Below are positions 43,401 through 52,737 of a stretch of DNA of 64,000 bases, in pieces; within the stretch, counting starts at the first letter, position 1; every line of letters starts with the position of its first letter. The notes under the pieces are model-generated. The model saw only the letters and a list, made by a program, of their open reading frames with translations. It was not told the DNA's origin and did no database searches. The position numbers were made by a program, and so were the translations under genes. Origin of the DNA: Harmothoe impar (taxonomy: Eukaryota; Annelida; Polychaeta; Phyllodocida; Polynoidae); contig OX381720.1 in the NCBI GenBank assembly GCA_947462335.1, positions 60,722,233 through 60,786,232 on the forward strand, given 5' to 3'.

Positions 43401-44586
43401 AGTGGACATCACTACGCCGCCTCACCTACGAGACTACTTCGAAGAAATGACCCCCGTTTTCAAGAACGCGACCGTTTCAAAATCGGACATAGGACCTCAC
43501 ATGTCAGACTTTGCGCAGGAAGAAAAGCTGTTGAACACGCCTCAGAGATGTCTGATAGGGAGTTACCACGGAAAAAATATTCTCTTGGGAACGCCGCTTC
43601 TCAAGTGGTATTTAGAGCACGGTTTGATAGTCACCAAAGTGCAGCTGGTGGTAGAATACCTACCTAAACGCTCCTTTGCCGGTTTCGCGGACGAAGTAAC
43701 GGCGGCGCGAAGACGTGGCGACGTGAACGAGAACGAGAAAATTCTGTCAGACTGTTACAAGTTAATGGGAAACGCTACGTACGGTAAAACAATCTGCAAC
43801 AAAGAAAAACACACGGCGGTGAGATACACTGACAGTCGGAAGTTCGAACTATTGGCCAATTCGTGGCGCTTCAAAAAGGCGTCCGAGTTGAGTTCCGATC
43901 TGTTTGAAGTCGAACTACAACCGAAAACAGTCAACAACAACCTCCCTATTCAAATAGGGTTCATGGTATACCAGTACGCGAAGTTGAAAATGTTAGAGTT
44001 CACATACGACTTCTTGGATAGATTCGTCGATCGGCGCGATTATGCCCTTTGTCAAATGGACACCGACAGTCTTTACATGGCTCTCAGCGGTGACACGTTG
44101 GATGACCTAGTCAAACCTCGCCTGAGAGAGACGTACTTCAGAGAGAAACGAAAGTGGCTTCCGACAGCGGTGTGCGACGATCACTTAGAGCTTTTCGTGA
44201 AGACAAAAACGGAAAGAGTGCGAGAATGGTGTCCGCCGCCCGGCGGATGTTGTGAGAGACGGTACCTTCACGATCTGAGAACTTCGGGGCTTATGAAAGC
44301 GGAGTGGGAAGGTGACGGGATCCTAAGTCTCAACCCTAAGACTTACATTTGCTACGATCGAGTCAGCGACACCGGTGAAAGAAAATCCAAAAAATGGAGT
44401 GCAAAAGGCGTACAGAAGAAACAAAACCCTCAGGAACCAGACGACTTCTTGGATGTTCTTCGCCAACGAAAAACTCTCATTGCTGTAAATAGAAACTTCA
44501 AAGTGGTGCGAAACAAAATGGTCACCTACACCATAGAGAAAGACGGCGTGCCCCAGTGGGCACAGCAACACTTAATAAGTGACTAA
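40492..44586 (+). CDS. polB: Family B DNA polymerase (1364 aa) of E2, organellar/viral PolB_2 type
   Basis: Start taken at the first ATG (40492, MTQYVCEKC); a longer frame would need a GTG. Domains in order: a C2HC finger (C6, C9, H22, C26); an OTU-protease-like segment with D232-N-L-C235-I-F-R238 and a late H331; a second finger (C347, C350); the 3-prime-to-5-prime exonuclease with Exo I D414-x-E416, Exo II N548...D553 and Exo III Y681-x3-D685; palm motif A D786-x2-SLY791; an insertion with D859-G, FHGCWFHAHEC (871-881) and WECEW (918-922), typical of PolBs of invertebrate mobile elements and nuclease-like; motif B K1090-x3-N1094-x2-YG1098; and motif C MDTDS (D1190, D1192). All catalytic residues seen are intact, with no frameshift over 4.1 kb, so the gene looks functional or recently so. 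It would copy the element, probably by protein-primed synthesis from the TIRs as in Polintons (family knowledge). No terminal-protein domain was identified. Confidence 0.93.
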   Translation: MTQYVCEKCFKMFKRPYNHERHVENCRVVPKFCPLCGEGDCRKIACRRESLDGVTVPPRICAVPNGEETFTANWPAIQTGVRMHGTRVSVTNFRLPTGELSDAVDTMRRIHLTQRFRYKVGFSVGLLLQHREDKSKLRYFHASQNNATLIQPLPTITNSETLEELLSKMENTVACEEVRKLCDADTKWHVLFPTNLNICVYMGPGDFPIGGRITQAGRVGKRSGVLDFPNKDNLCIFRCISFHLYNTSKRASDLLRQFCPAATPESFPGLNIRDLPALENLFDVQIAVYTASRQVPGRKLRRRVTLIRPPSRTLAARGKVNLHLTAKGGLHVSLVTDFNAYAGIYECCKCKAAFTTEFLLKRHRNQLSSCRQVKLRYVGGIYQNSRTIFEALADFSIFPPDGHSGIYPYKIAFDFEAFFRPCKEPSTEHVSLLWDHVPLSASVASDFPGWEGPVCFVRESDADSDPLLDRVLNHINENAKVIGEAVLELYRPTLAKLDAAIGEALLLEEATFTPSPGGFAAAQTRHPLVQLKKRLLRYIRQAPVVGFNSGRYDLNLIKIRLHSFFASGDRRNQEFSVIKRSNQYLAVYTQHTVFLDVVNYLAPGYNYATYLRAFTRNEEKGHFPYEWMTSTRKLANRTLPPRSAFDSELTGVKMSESDYAACQKVWSDEKMQTMEDYLIHYNNKDVKPFIEALKNHAKFFQDRGIDMLKDGVSLAGLTLRFLFQNLEDAFTTFPQFDAVLHALIKENLVGGPSIIFHRFHEKGTTRIREHKYGEEARPCQHILGLDANSLYLRCMSEAHCTGYYAVRRPETEFKPEIRQRNSHSALEWLRFVEHDRDVKLRHALNGGEMVVGCRRIRVDGFHAASNTVFQFHGCWFHAHECIPSHRYQCASLREERRDRTTRVSAYLKALGHKLVVVWECEWREMKRRDERVKASQQRWKVDALKVSRNAMSESDILSAVKEEKMFGLVQVDITTPPHLRDYFEEMTPVFKNATVSKSDIGPHMSDFAQEEKLLNTPQRCLIGSYHGKNILLGTPLLKWYLEHGLIVTKVQLVVEYLPKRSFAGFADEVTAARRRGDVNENEKILSDCYKLMGNATYGKTICNKEKHTAVRYTDSRKFELLANSWRFKKASELSSDLFEVELQPKTVNNNLPIQIGFMVYQYAKLKMLEFTYDFLDRFVDRRDYALCQMDTDSLYMALSGDTLDDLVKPRLRETYFREKRKWLPTAVCDDHLELFVKTKTERVREWCPPPGGCCERRYLHDLRTSGLMKAEWEGDGILSLNPKTYICYDRVSDTGERKSKKWSAKGVQKKQNPQEPDDFLDVLRQRKTLIAVNRNFKVVRNKMVTYTIEKDGVPQWAQQHLISD

Positions 44587-44984
44587 TAAGCTCTCCAATG
44601 AAGTGCTTATTATCCATCTATATTGTGGCTAGAATGTAAGAACTATTAGTCAGCTAATCTGCAGCACTTATTAAGCCTTTCAAAGCAGTGGTTATCAAGA
44701 GGTTCAATAATTCAGCTAATAAGGGCAACAAAAGTCAAATTTATTCAAAGATTATAATTGTGACACTACCGCACTGCTATAAAGCAGCACTTATAAGTGA
44801 CTTGCTCTGCAGTTCTTATTAGGCACTTCAAAGCAGTGATTAGTAATAAGCTGAAGTGTGCCACTATATAAAAAGGAATTCCACTGAAACTTTCTGCTGT
44901 TTATTCAAGCATATAACATTCATAAGCAGCTCAGTATACATACATCAGAAATTCATGATTGTTGTACAAATTAATGTTGTCAAT

Positions 44985-45062
44985 GGGAATCAAACTCCTT
45001 ACCTTCAGATGTAAAGTCCAGTGTGCTATTGCATGAGCTAGTGGGGCTGATGATAAGTGGTG
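44985..45062 (-). repeat. tRNA-like SINE fragment
   Basis: On the minus strand, a box-A-like TAGCTCATGCAATAGC is followed about 30 bp later by a box-B-like GGAGTTTGATTCCC. This resembles a degraded tRNA-derived SINE head, not a functional tRNA (no clean acceptor stem). Confidence 0.4.
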
Positions 45063-45796
45063 GTCCTAAACCTTACTGTACCCCTAGCATACCCTGGGTA
45101 CACTGCAAAAGCAGCCCCTCATATATCATGCTCACGCACTGGCTAAAAAGGGCTTTATTTGCAGTGAGATACAATCAAAAACTGTCTTATTTGAATCTGA
45201 TTGAATGAAAAACTCTCTCAATTCATTTTGGAAATAGATGGGAAGTATTGTTCTCTTCAACTATGCACCCATGCTCTTTGCATAAAGCAAAAGCAAAAGG
45301 TTCGGATGAGTTTTTCTCCACTTCTTTTCGGTTTTGAAAAGTGTTTATCAAACCTCTCACAATATACAGAAAAGTGGGAATAGCAGTATTATATCAAAAT
45401 TGAGTTTGTATTGACAGTGTACAAGTCATAGTCAACCACTGTGAACACATCCTAGCTCCTGACCCTGGCGAAACTGACACACCTGATTACCAACTGGTGA
45501 CTGTGGTGCAATGTGCCTTGACCGTACTCACTGTCAGATAGCGTGGGATGGCTGCTGTCACAACCTTTTCTCAGAGTCTCCAGTGGTCCATTGTAGCCTT
45601 TTCCCCTCCCGGCTAGGACCACCTTCGTCAATACTGATATCTGCTATCTTTTTACCAGTCGCAAGTGTATTATGCTTCTACGGGCTGAAGCGGATCTGTG
45701 CAAGTCTCATGGGAGACCAGGACACTGAAGGTTCACTGCAGTCTGTCTACTGACACTTACAGACGCGACTCCTGTCAGGACAACTCTTGGGAAAAT

Positions 45797-45885
45797 TTGG
45801 TGCCGTGGCTCCTTCTGGGATCGCACCCAGGACCTCTCACACACAAGTCCAGCGACTTACTCATTAGGCCACCAAATCTCCTTGC
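45797..45885 (-). repeat. tRNA-like SINE fragment
   Basis: The minus strand reads TGGTGGCCTAATGAGTAAG, then TGGACTTG, then GGTCCTGGGTGCGATCCC, the arrangement of internal Pol III boxes A and B in tRNA-derived SINEs. No cloverleaf closes properly. Confidence 0.45.
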
Positions 45886-46683
45886 AGAATCATGGTGTAT
45901 TCCCCCCCTCAAATAGGTACCAGAACAGAAGACAACAAGGAGACACAAAGTATTCTCAAAGATCACACAACTTACCCTTGGGTATTAATATGTTATGACA
46001 TAAAGTGGTTCTTAGACAATACAAATACAGTCCTTATCAAGGGATGTCAATGCAGTGACTAATAAGAACTTCATTTGCGGGGCTTAATATCCATTATAAA
46101 GAAGGTGGTTAATCAGTTACTAACAAGCCCTGCTTTTGCAGCCCTGCAGAACCTCTCTAATAAGGTCTTACATGTGATGGTTATTAGACAGTGAAAAAGC
46201 AGCCCTTATCAGGGCATGTCGATTCACTGCTTAATAAGGACTTATCTTGCACTGACTGATAAGAACTTAATTTGCAGGGCTTGATATTCATAACAAAGAC
46301 AATAGTTAATCAGCTATGAATAAGCCCTACTTTTGCAGCCCTGCATAACCCCAAATAAGGTCTTACATGTGATGGTTATTAGACAGTGCAAAAGCAGCCT
46401 TTATCAGGGGATATTGATGCACTGCTTAATAAGGACTAAAAATGTAGGCCTTCTTAGTTATTATGAATATCATTAATAAGTCCTGTTTCTGTAGCCCTTC
46501 AGCTGTTGTAGCTAACCAGAGCTGCATGGCCCCGCCTAATAAGGGAGGCATATGTAGCCCTGCATGTGCATCACTTATTAAAAGCTTAATATTCTGTTAA
46601 TTATTGAGTACAAATACCATGCTAAATGTTACCAACTATTGTGTGCTGCCTGAATGGATAATACGCCCTGCAAGGTCATTAGC

Positions 46684-46999
46684 CACCAGAGCAGCTACTA
46701 ATCAGTGGTGGCGTGCCCACTGGGGCGCTACTTGTATTATAAGCGTCGCGTGCATTCTGACGGTGTGACAACGAGTCCTTTAGAGATATGAAAAAAAAAA
46801 AAAATAAGCGTGTGCATCTTTTCAAAAATAGAGTGTTTATCAAGATTGAAAAAAAAATAAATAAAAAAAATAAAATAAAATATTGTTGTGTTTTTATTTT
46901 CATACGTCTTCTTTTACTAGTAAGTCGCGCAGTCTCTTAAAGCGTCACTCATGTGACGACGTCGCTTCCAGTCACGTGATCCTAAAGACCCTCACTTCC
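46684..46999. other. E2 right subterminal region
   Basis: Contains A-runs (46793-46806, 46850-46875) and the inverted homologue (46875-46945) of the left segment 36790-36885. No gene. Confidence 0.5.
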
Positions 47000-47426
47000 T
47001 AAACAAAAAACTTCTTCTTCCGCTCACGTGATCAATCAAGTCACTTCCGGTCACGTGATCCTCAATGAGGTCACTCACTTCCGGTCGGCCATTAGGTCAT
47101 GTGACGTCACTTCCGCTCACGTGACTCATCAGGTCACTTCCGGTCACGTGATCCTAAATTAGGTCATATGACGTCACTTCCGGTCCCCTAAGTAGGTCAG
47201 TAGGTTACCCAGAATGCACCACTAATCCCCTAAGTAGGTCACTTCCGGTCACGTGACCAAATGGTGGCCTCTGATTGGCTGCAGGGTTACCCAGAATGCA
47301 CCACTAATCCCCTAAGTAGGTCACTTCCGGTCACGTGACCAAATGGAGGCCTCTGATTGGCTGCATGTCGATTGAGTAATAAACAGTACTTAACTATAGT
47401 CCCGTTCCGATACATACTATACTACT
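47000..47426. repeat. E2 right terminal inverted repeat
   Basis: Reverse complement of 35814-36235 with indels. It contains an internal duplication of a ~110-bp block (CCACTAATCCCCTAAGTAGG to CTGATTGGCTGCA) absent from the left end. Rich in CACGTG, CACTTCCGG and TGACGTCA words. Confidence 0.8.
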
Positions 47427-47432
47427 ATGGTG
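47427..47432. repeat. Right target-site duplication of E2 (ATGGTG)
   Basis: Follows ...ATACTACT directly; identical to 35808-35813. The dispersed repeat then resumes with AGTACAAG. Confidence 0.9.
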
Positions 47433-48019
47433 AGTACAAGTACAGGTCATTTAGGCCGTACTAGAATAGTGGTTCTGTCCTGAACCTGGTGAGGACATTA
47501 GGATAGAACGAATAAAGAAGGCAAGGAAGAAGGTACTCTTGTCACCAGAACATTCCTGGAGGTTGCCGGGTTTGGGCAATCCCTGTTGGTAACTTGGAAC
47601 CAGTCAACAAGAACGACAATGTATGATGGTAGTAGTTCCATCCTATTTTCTGGTTCCAGTTCTAGTTCTCTGGTTCCAAGCTAGCCACAGGGATTGCATA
47701 AACCCAGCAAAAACTAAAATTCAGGGTTATAGTGATGTTTTCAAGTTCCATTCTGTGCCAGAATGGTGTGTTGGACACCATCCCAGGGTCAGGGTGCGGC
47801 TTATACGTGAGTTTTTGATGGTACTGTACTAAAAGTCACATATTCAGATCCCTGGTGCAGCTTATTAGGCACTAGCGAGATACTGGTGTTGACCTGGTAC
47901 CAAGTGTATCCCCCTTGTCACCAGCAACCAGCTCAGCCAAATCTCAGGTCCGAAATTAGGGTACAAACAGGGTGTGAGTATTGTGAGTAAGTTGTACCTG
48001 GGCATTCCTTATGTCACCT
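47433..48019. other. Dispersed-repeat remainder and MITE fragment; no gene
   Basis: 47433-47490 continues the dispersed repeat seen at 30442-30500. Near 47790-47880 GTGCGGCTTATACGTGAG and a partial mirror belong to the AAAACCTC/GGCTTATA fold-back family. Confidence 0.45.
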
Positions 48020-48115
48020 GTCCCTCATAGAGTAATGGTTAGCATGGTGGATTCATGATGCAGAGGACCTAAGCTCAAATCCCTGTCAAGTCATGTCTTG
48101 GTGACCATACCATGA
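48020..48115 (+). repeat. tRNA-derived SINE fragment
   Basis: Box-A-like TAATGGTTAGCATGGTGG and box-B-like AGCTCAAATCCC about 30 bp apart on the plus strand. No acceptor stem, so not a tRNA gene. Confidence 0.45.
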
Positions 48116-48325
48116 GTTTACATTTGTATATATCAAATATTTGTTGCTTTGATAGGTAGAAGTGAGTAACAAAATGATATCAAAGAAATATCAATAGTCT
48201 TTGAACAACTTTTTTAATTCCCATTTCTTTAAAGGAACTATATGTACATAAATAAGAAAAGGTATTGGTTGTTAATGGTATGGTGACAAGATGTGGCCTG
48301 GGACATCTTGCTAATGCGGAATAGG

Positions 48326-48392
48326 ATCTGCCCAAAGTCGAGGTGCGGCTTATACGAGAGTTCAGGCTTACACATGAGGTTTTACGGTCTAG
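48326..48392. repeat. Fragment of the GGCTTATA fold-back MITE family
   Basis: GGTGCGGCTTATACGAGAG and CACATGAGGTTTTACGGTC match the right half of the element at 8837-9019. Confidence 0.5.
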
Positions 48393-48829
48393 GCTGTACT
48401 GCAGTATGCCACTACTACTCCGACACACCACACACTGGCTCAGCCATCAATGGAGCTTGTCCCAGAGCCAGCTGAGCTAGCTAGACACATTCATTGATAA
48501 CCTTGACTGGCCTTCCACACTTGTGTTCATGTATCCTAAAGGCATTAACTTGTATAGGTTTTATCGAATGCACGCACACTTAGAAGTGAAACTACTAGTG
48601 AACCTTCTATTGAAACAGGCTTAGGCCCAAAAAAAACTTTGTTATTTATCAATACAAGTGGCTTACTTGACAGACCTGCTTGTTCTATGGAGTATATATC
48701 GCGGTTATCATAGTTACAGTATTATTGGTATTAGGTTAAATACAGTTTGCTATATGTACATATGTATTGATAATATATTGATTACCCCCACCTCACACAC
48801 ATGCATACATCATCCTGCCCAGATTTCTA
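48393..48829. other. No gene recognised
   Basis: AT-rich DNA with no supported feature. Confidence 0.3.
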
Positions 48830-49712
48830 CATCAACTAGGTAAGGGTCCTGGTGGTACCTAGTCCTGTACAGACTCCTGCCACAACTAGGTAAGGGTCCT
48901 GGTGGTACCTAGTCCTGTACTGACTCCTGCCACAACTAGGTGAGGGTCCTGGTGGTACCTAGTCCTGTACAGACTCCTGCCACAACTAGGTAAGGGTCCT
49001 GGTGGTACCTAGTCCTGTACAGACTCCTGCCACAACTAGGTAAGGGTCCTGGTGGTACCTAGTCCTGTACAGACTCCTGCCACAACTAGGTAAGGGTCCT
49101 GGTGGTACCTAGTCCTGTACAGACTCCTGCCACAACTAGGTAAGGGTCCTGGTGGTACCTAGTCCTATACAGACTCCTGCCACAACTAGGTAAGGGTCCT
49201 GGTGGTACCTAGTCCTACACAGACTCCTGCCACAACTAGGTAAGGGTACTGGTGGTACCTAGTCCTGTACTGACTCCTGCCACAACTAGGTAAGGGTCCT
49301 GGTGGTACCTAGTCCTGTACAGACTCCTGCCACAACTAGGTAAGGGTACTGGTGGTACCTAGTCCTGTACAGACTCCTGCCACAACTAGGTAGGGATCCT
49401 GGTGGTACCTAGTCCTACACAGACTCCTGCCACAACTAGGTAGGGATCCTGGTGGTACCTAGTCCTATACAGACTCCTGCCACAACTAGGTAAGGGTCCT
49501 GGTGGTACCTAGTCCTACACAGACTCCTGCCACAACTAGGTAAGGGTACTGGTGGTACCTAGTCCTGTACAGACTCCTGCCACAACTAGGTAAGGGTCCT
49601 GGTGGTACCTAGTCCTACACAGACTCCTGCCACAACTAGGTAAGGGTACTGGTGGTACCTAGTCCTGTACAGACTCCTATCACAACTAGGTAAGGGTCCT
49701 CGAGGTACCTAG
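48830..49712. repeat. 50-bp minisatellite, about 17 copies
   Basis: The unit contains CACAACTAGGTAAGGGTCCT and GGTGGTACCTAGTCCTGTAC plus AGACTCCTGC. Spacing is exactly 50 bp and units are 95 percent or more alike, so it is young. Each unit has a near-consensus splice donor AG/GTAAGG, which is incidental unless transcribed. Confidence 0.95.
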
Positions 49713-50335
49713 TCCTACCCAGTCTCTAAGTAATGCAGTCACACCCCATGTACCTGTATGACAGTGCCTAGAGCAGGTTAATCCCTACCTGCGGTCACCA
49801 TGGTCACCGTACTGACCGATCAATGGCCGCTCATCCTACCGTAAAGCCGCTAATCCGGTCTGCAGCTATCCTGGCCATTTCCCCCCCCCCCTCCCCCCAG
49901 CTAACCCGGCCATTTACCCCCCCCCCCCCCAACTCCTATATACCCACAATCCTGCCATCATGGTCTATTCTGGGACGCTCTGACGTCTTCTTCCAACGGT
50001 GAGTGTGGAGGGGGGTATAGTGTAGGTTAGGGAGTGATCTCTTTTTTAACAAGAGGCGGGGGGCAAAAAAAATTGGACCCCTTGACCGGGGGGTGAAAAT
50101 AGTTTGGACCCCTCTTGGGGGGGGGCGGGGTAATGTTATAACCTGTTGGTCTCCTTATCAGACAACAAAAAGCCCCAACAAAGTTGCGGCGTAAATAGAC
50201 ATATTAAATTAGACATTTGCCTGTTATGACAGCCTGTTATAGTAATGTGTCAGACATGAGTCTGCATGGTTTACTTCAGCTGACTCATCACTCCTGCCTC
50301 CAGGTGTAGCAGCTACAGGCCACAACAGGACACAC
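49713..50335. other. No gene recognised; C/G homopolymers
   Basis: C-runs near 49880, 49918 and G-runs near 50115. Nothing coding. Confidence 0.35.
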
Positions 50336-50940
50336 TTCATCTCCTCCTTTTCTGCCTCTCTGCTTCTGTCTGCCACTGATTCTGCCCCTGCCTCTATCTC
50401 TGCCTCTATCTCTGCCTCTATCTCTGCCTCTATCTCTGTCTGCCTCTGATTCTGTCTGCTTCTGTCTCTGTCTGCCACTAATTCTGTCGCTGCCTCTGTC
50501 TGCCTCTGCCTCTGTCTGACTCTGTCTCTGCCTCTGTCTGTCTCTGTCTCTGTCTGCGACTGATTCTGTCCCTGTCTTTGTCTGTCTCTGTCTCTGCCTC
50601 TTTGCTTCTGTCTCTGTCTGCCACAGATTCTGTCCCTGCCTATGTCTGTCTCTGTCTCTGTCTGTCTCTGTCCGTGCCTCTGTCTGCCTCTGTCTTTGTT
50701 TGCCACCGATTCTGTCTGCCACTGATTCTGTCTCTGTCTCTGTCTGTCTCTGTCTCTGTCTGCCTCTGTCTCTGTCTGCCACAGATTCTGTCCCTGCCTC
50801 TGTCTGTCTCTGTCTGCCATTGTCTCTGTCCCTGCCTCTGTCTGCCTCTGTCTGCTTCTGTCTCTGTCTGCCACTGATTCTGTCTCTGCCTCTGTCTGTC
50901 TCTGTCTCTGTCTGCCACTGATTCTGTCCCTGGCTCTGGC
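50336..50940. repeat. Degenerate CTCTGTCTGCC array
   Basis: Interspersed TCTGTCTCTGTCTGCC and CCACTGATTCTGTCCCTG units, looser than the array at 0.66-2.26 kb but of the same base words; trailing pyrimidine-rich sequence reaches about 51200. Long Asp/Arg/Gln-rich minus-strand frames are artefacts. Confidence 0.85.
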
Positions 50941-51363
50941 TCTGGCTCGCTCTTTACCTCTGTTTGCCTTTGGCTCTTTGCCCCTGCCTGTTACTGACTT
51001 TTTGCCTCTGCCTCTCTCCATGTCTGGAATCTTTGCATCCGCCCTTGTCTGCCTCTTATTTGCTGTCTCTGTCTGTCGCTGGATGTCTGCCTCTGCCTCT
51101 CTCTGTCTTTCAATCTTTGCCGCTGCCCCTGTCTGTTTCAGATTTTCTCTCTCTGTCTGCCTGTCTCTGTCCCTTGTCCTTTCCCTTTCCTCCCTTCCTG
51201 CTTCCATTCTAACTGATTCCATTTGCTATAAATGTTAGGTAGGGAGGGCAGAAGGGTTGGGAGGGAGTGGCAGAGGACTGGGAGAATGGGGGGAAGGTAT
51301 ATATGGAGACAGGAACCAACATGAGGGTTAGATGGTTGGAGGTGCACAGAGAAAAGACGTAGA

Positions 51364-51575
51364 ATCACTGTGACTCCTGACTTGATCACTGAGGTAACTC
51401 TCCCCGTAAATCTGAAGTCACTCCCTAACATTAGCAGGACCATAAAATAACTCTATAATGACTCCTATTCTAAGACTCCCTAACGATTGGGAGTCACTTA
51501 AGAGTCCTGAGGAGAGTTACCTCAGTGCTCGGGGCTGGACCCGCATTTGAGAGTTACAGTGATGCTACTTCTTCT
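51364..51575. mobile_element. Possible fold-back element, about 210 bp
   Basis: ATCACTGTGACTCC and CACTGAGGTAACTCTCC on the left are mirrored by GGAGAGTTACCTCAGTG and AGTTACAGTGAT on the right. The centre has CTAAGACTCCC facing GGGAGTCACTTAAG. Confidence 0.55.
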
Positions 51576-51849
51576 CTCTGTGTGGGTGGATGAGAAGAGA
51601 GGTGTGGTGCATCCTCTGCGCCTCGTGATAAGACGGTATTAGGTGTAGGTGTGATGAGATTGTCCCACGTTAAGTTTTGTAATTATAAAAAGGTGAGGGT
51701 TGTATTAGTGTAGAGCAGGCCTACTGCCGCGTGTGTCTATCCGTTATCACCCTGTGGGGGTTCAACACCTGGACTAAGCTGCGGCAAGGCCTCATATCTT
51801 CTGGTGCCATTAATATTCCACCTAATTGAATATTGGACCTCTGAACCTG

Positions 51850-52155
51850 GGTTTCAGATTAGAAAGCGCCTACCTTGAAACTGAGGGCCCAAATTAAGGG
51901 ACCTAAGCACGAAGGGTCCCAATTTAAGGACCTTGGAACTAAGGATCTTAATTCAAGTACTCCTAAATTGAGGGTTCCATCTTTGGAATTAAGGCTAACT
52001 TTATGGAACCTAGAGCTGAAACGGCCGATTCATGGACCCTAGAATAAAGGCTCCCAATCTCAGGAGGGTCTCAGTCCAAGCATCCCTGGAGTGAGAGCTC
52101 AAGGAATTTTTTAATTGAGGGCTCCATTTCATGGACTCTGGAACTGAGGGTTTAA
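51850..52155. repeat. Degenerate tandem array of GGACCTAGAACTGAGGG-type units
   Basis: About ten diverged units of 25-35 bp with words GGAACTAAGG, AAATTAAGGG, GGACCCTAGAA and GAGGGCTCC. Old minisatellite. Confidence 0.6.
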
Positions 52156-52298
52156 CAGGCCACCCCTGCCATCTATAGTAGAGTTAAATAAGTTTTATCA
52201 ATGTCCTTTTCAACCATTTCCGGAACTATTCGGAGACTGCACTGTGATATTACCATAACATACAATGGACAAGGACCATCACGCCGACACAATATATA

Positions 52299-52513
52299 TT
52301 AACCCTAGAGTGCATTAATACATTAATGAATACAGCCGTATTAAGTAACTTGCCAGGGCTGCATGCATGCATCATGCCTTCCCTGTGGACAAACAGCTGG
52401 CATGATGCATGCATGAATGCAGCCCTGAAGAGTACACTCACTACAGCTGCATTCATGCATCATGACACCAACGTCAAGCTCATTAAAGCATTCTCCTGCC
52501 TTGAGAGGGTTTA
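52299..52513. mobile_element. piggyBac-like MITE
   Basis: Begins TTAACCCTAGAGTGCATTAA and ends CCTTGAGAGGGTTTA, with ATGCATGAATGCAGCCCTG inside. Confidence 0.6.
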
Positions 52514-52737
52514 GCACTGTGGGAATGCTCACACCTGACTGCCTATAGCTTCACGCACGAGCTGTCCCTTCCCTCACACACGAGTAACTCCCATATGCTG
52601 AATACACCTATTGAGCACCTTTGAGCATTTCTTCCTTCACAGCAGAAGAGAAACTTAATTGCTCTTTCTACTACGGCGTATTTGAGATTTACTTGCCTGG
52701 GTCTTCTTCCAACTGTGTGGCATTGATTTACCTCTAA

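Larger units (their letters stand above)
44583..46683. mobile_element. Probable nested non-coding insertion at the end of the polymerase gene
   Basis: The ends look inverted: CTAATAAGCTC followed within 30 bp by TATTATCCAT on the left, and ATGGATAATA followed by CATTAG on the right. Inside, TTATTAG/CTAATAAG words abound; units of about 175-190 bp (CAGCCCTTATCAGGG, TCTTACATGTGATGG) repeat at 46025, 46200 and 46390; tRNA-like segments occur near 45000 and 45800. Composition and repeats differ from the rest of E2. The left edge overlaps the polymerase stop codon. The target duplication is not resolved. Confidence 0.4.
35814..47426. mobile_element. Element E2: Polinton-like element with PolB, PC4-like and tandem death-domain genes, 11.6 kb
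   Basis: The element begins AGTAGTATAGTATG and ends CATACTATACTACT. It is bounded by a perfect 6-bp duplication, and an empty-site paralogue lies in the same window. Gene order: death-domain protein (minus), a non-coding control region of about 1 kb, PC4-like protein (plus), family B DNA polymerase (plus), then a long non-coding segment that probably contains a later insertion. AG...CT ends, TIRs of hundreds of bp, a 6-bp duplication and a PolB are hallmarks of Polinton/Maverick/adintovirus elements. Expected partners (retroviral-type integrase, FtsK-like ATPase, maturation protease, capsid proteins) are not found, so the element is either reduced, one part of a multipartite system, or a distinct family. 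Confidence 0.88.

Noticed and set aside
35814..47426. Integrase, transposase, FtsK-like ATPase or capsid gene in E2
   Set aside because: No frame shows a DDE/HHCC integrase pattern, Walker motifs or jelly-roll-sized proteins. Absence is by eye only.
50224..51222. 332-aa Asp/Arg/Gln-rich minus-strand frame
   Set aside because: Complement of CTCTGTCTGCC repeats; low complexity throughout and no coherent N- or C-terminal domain.
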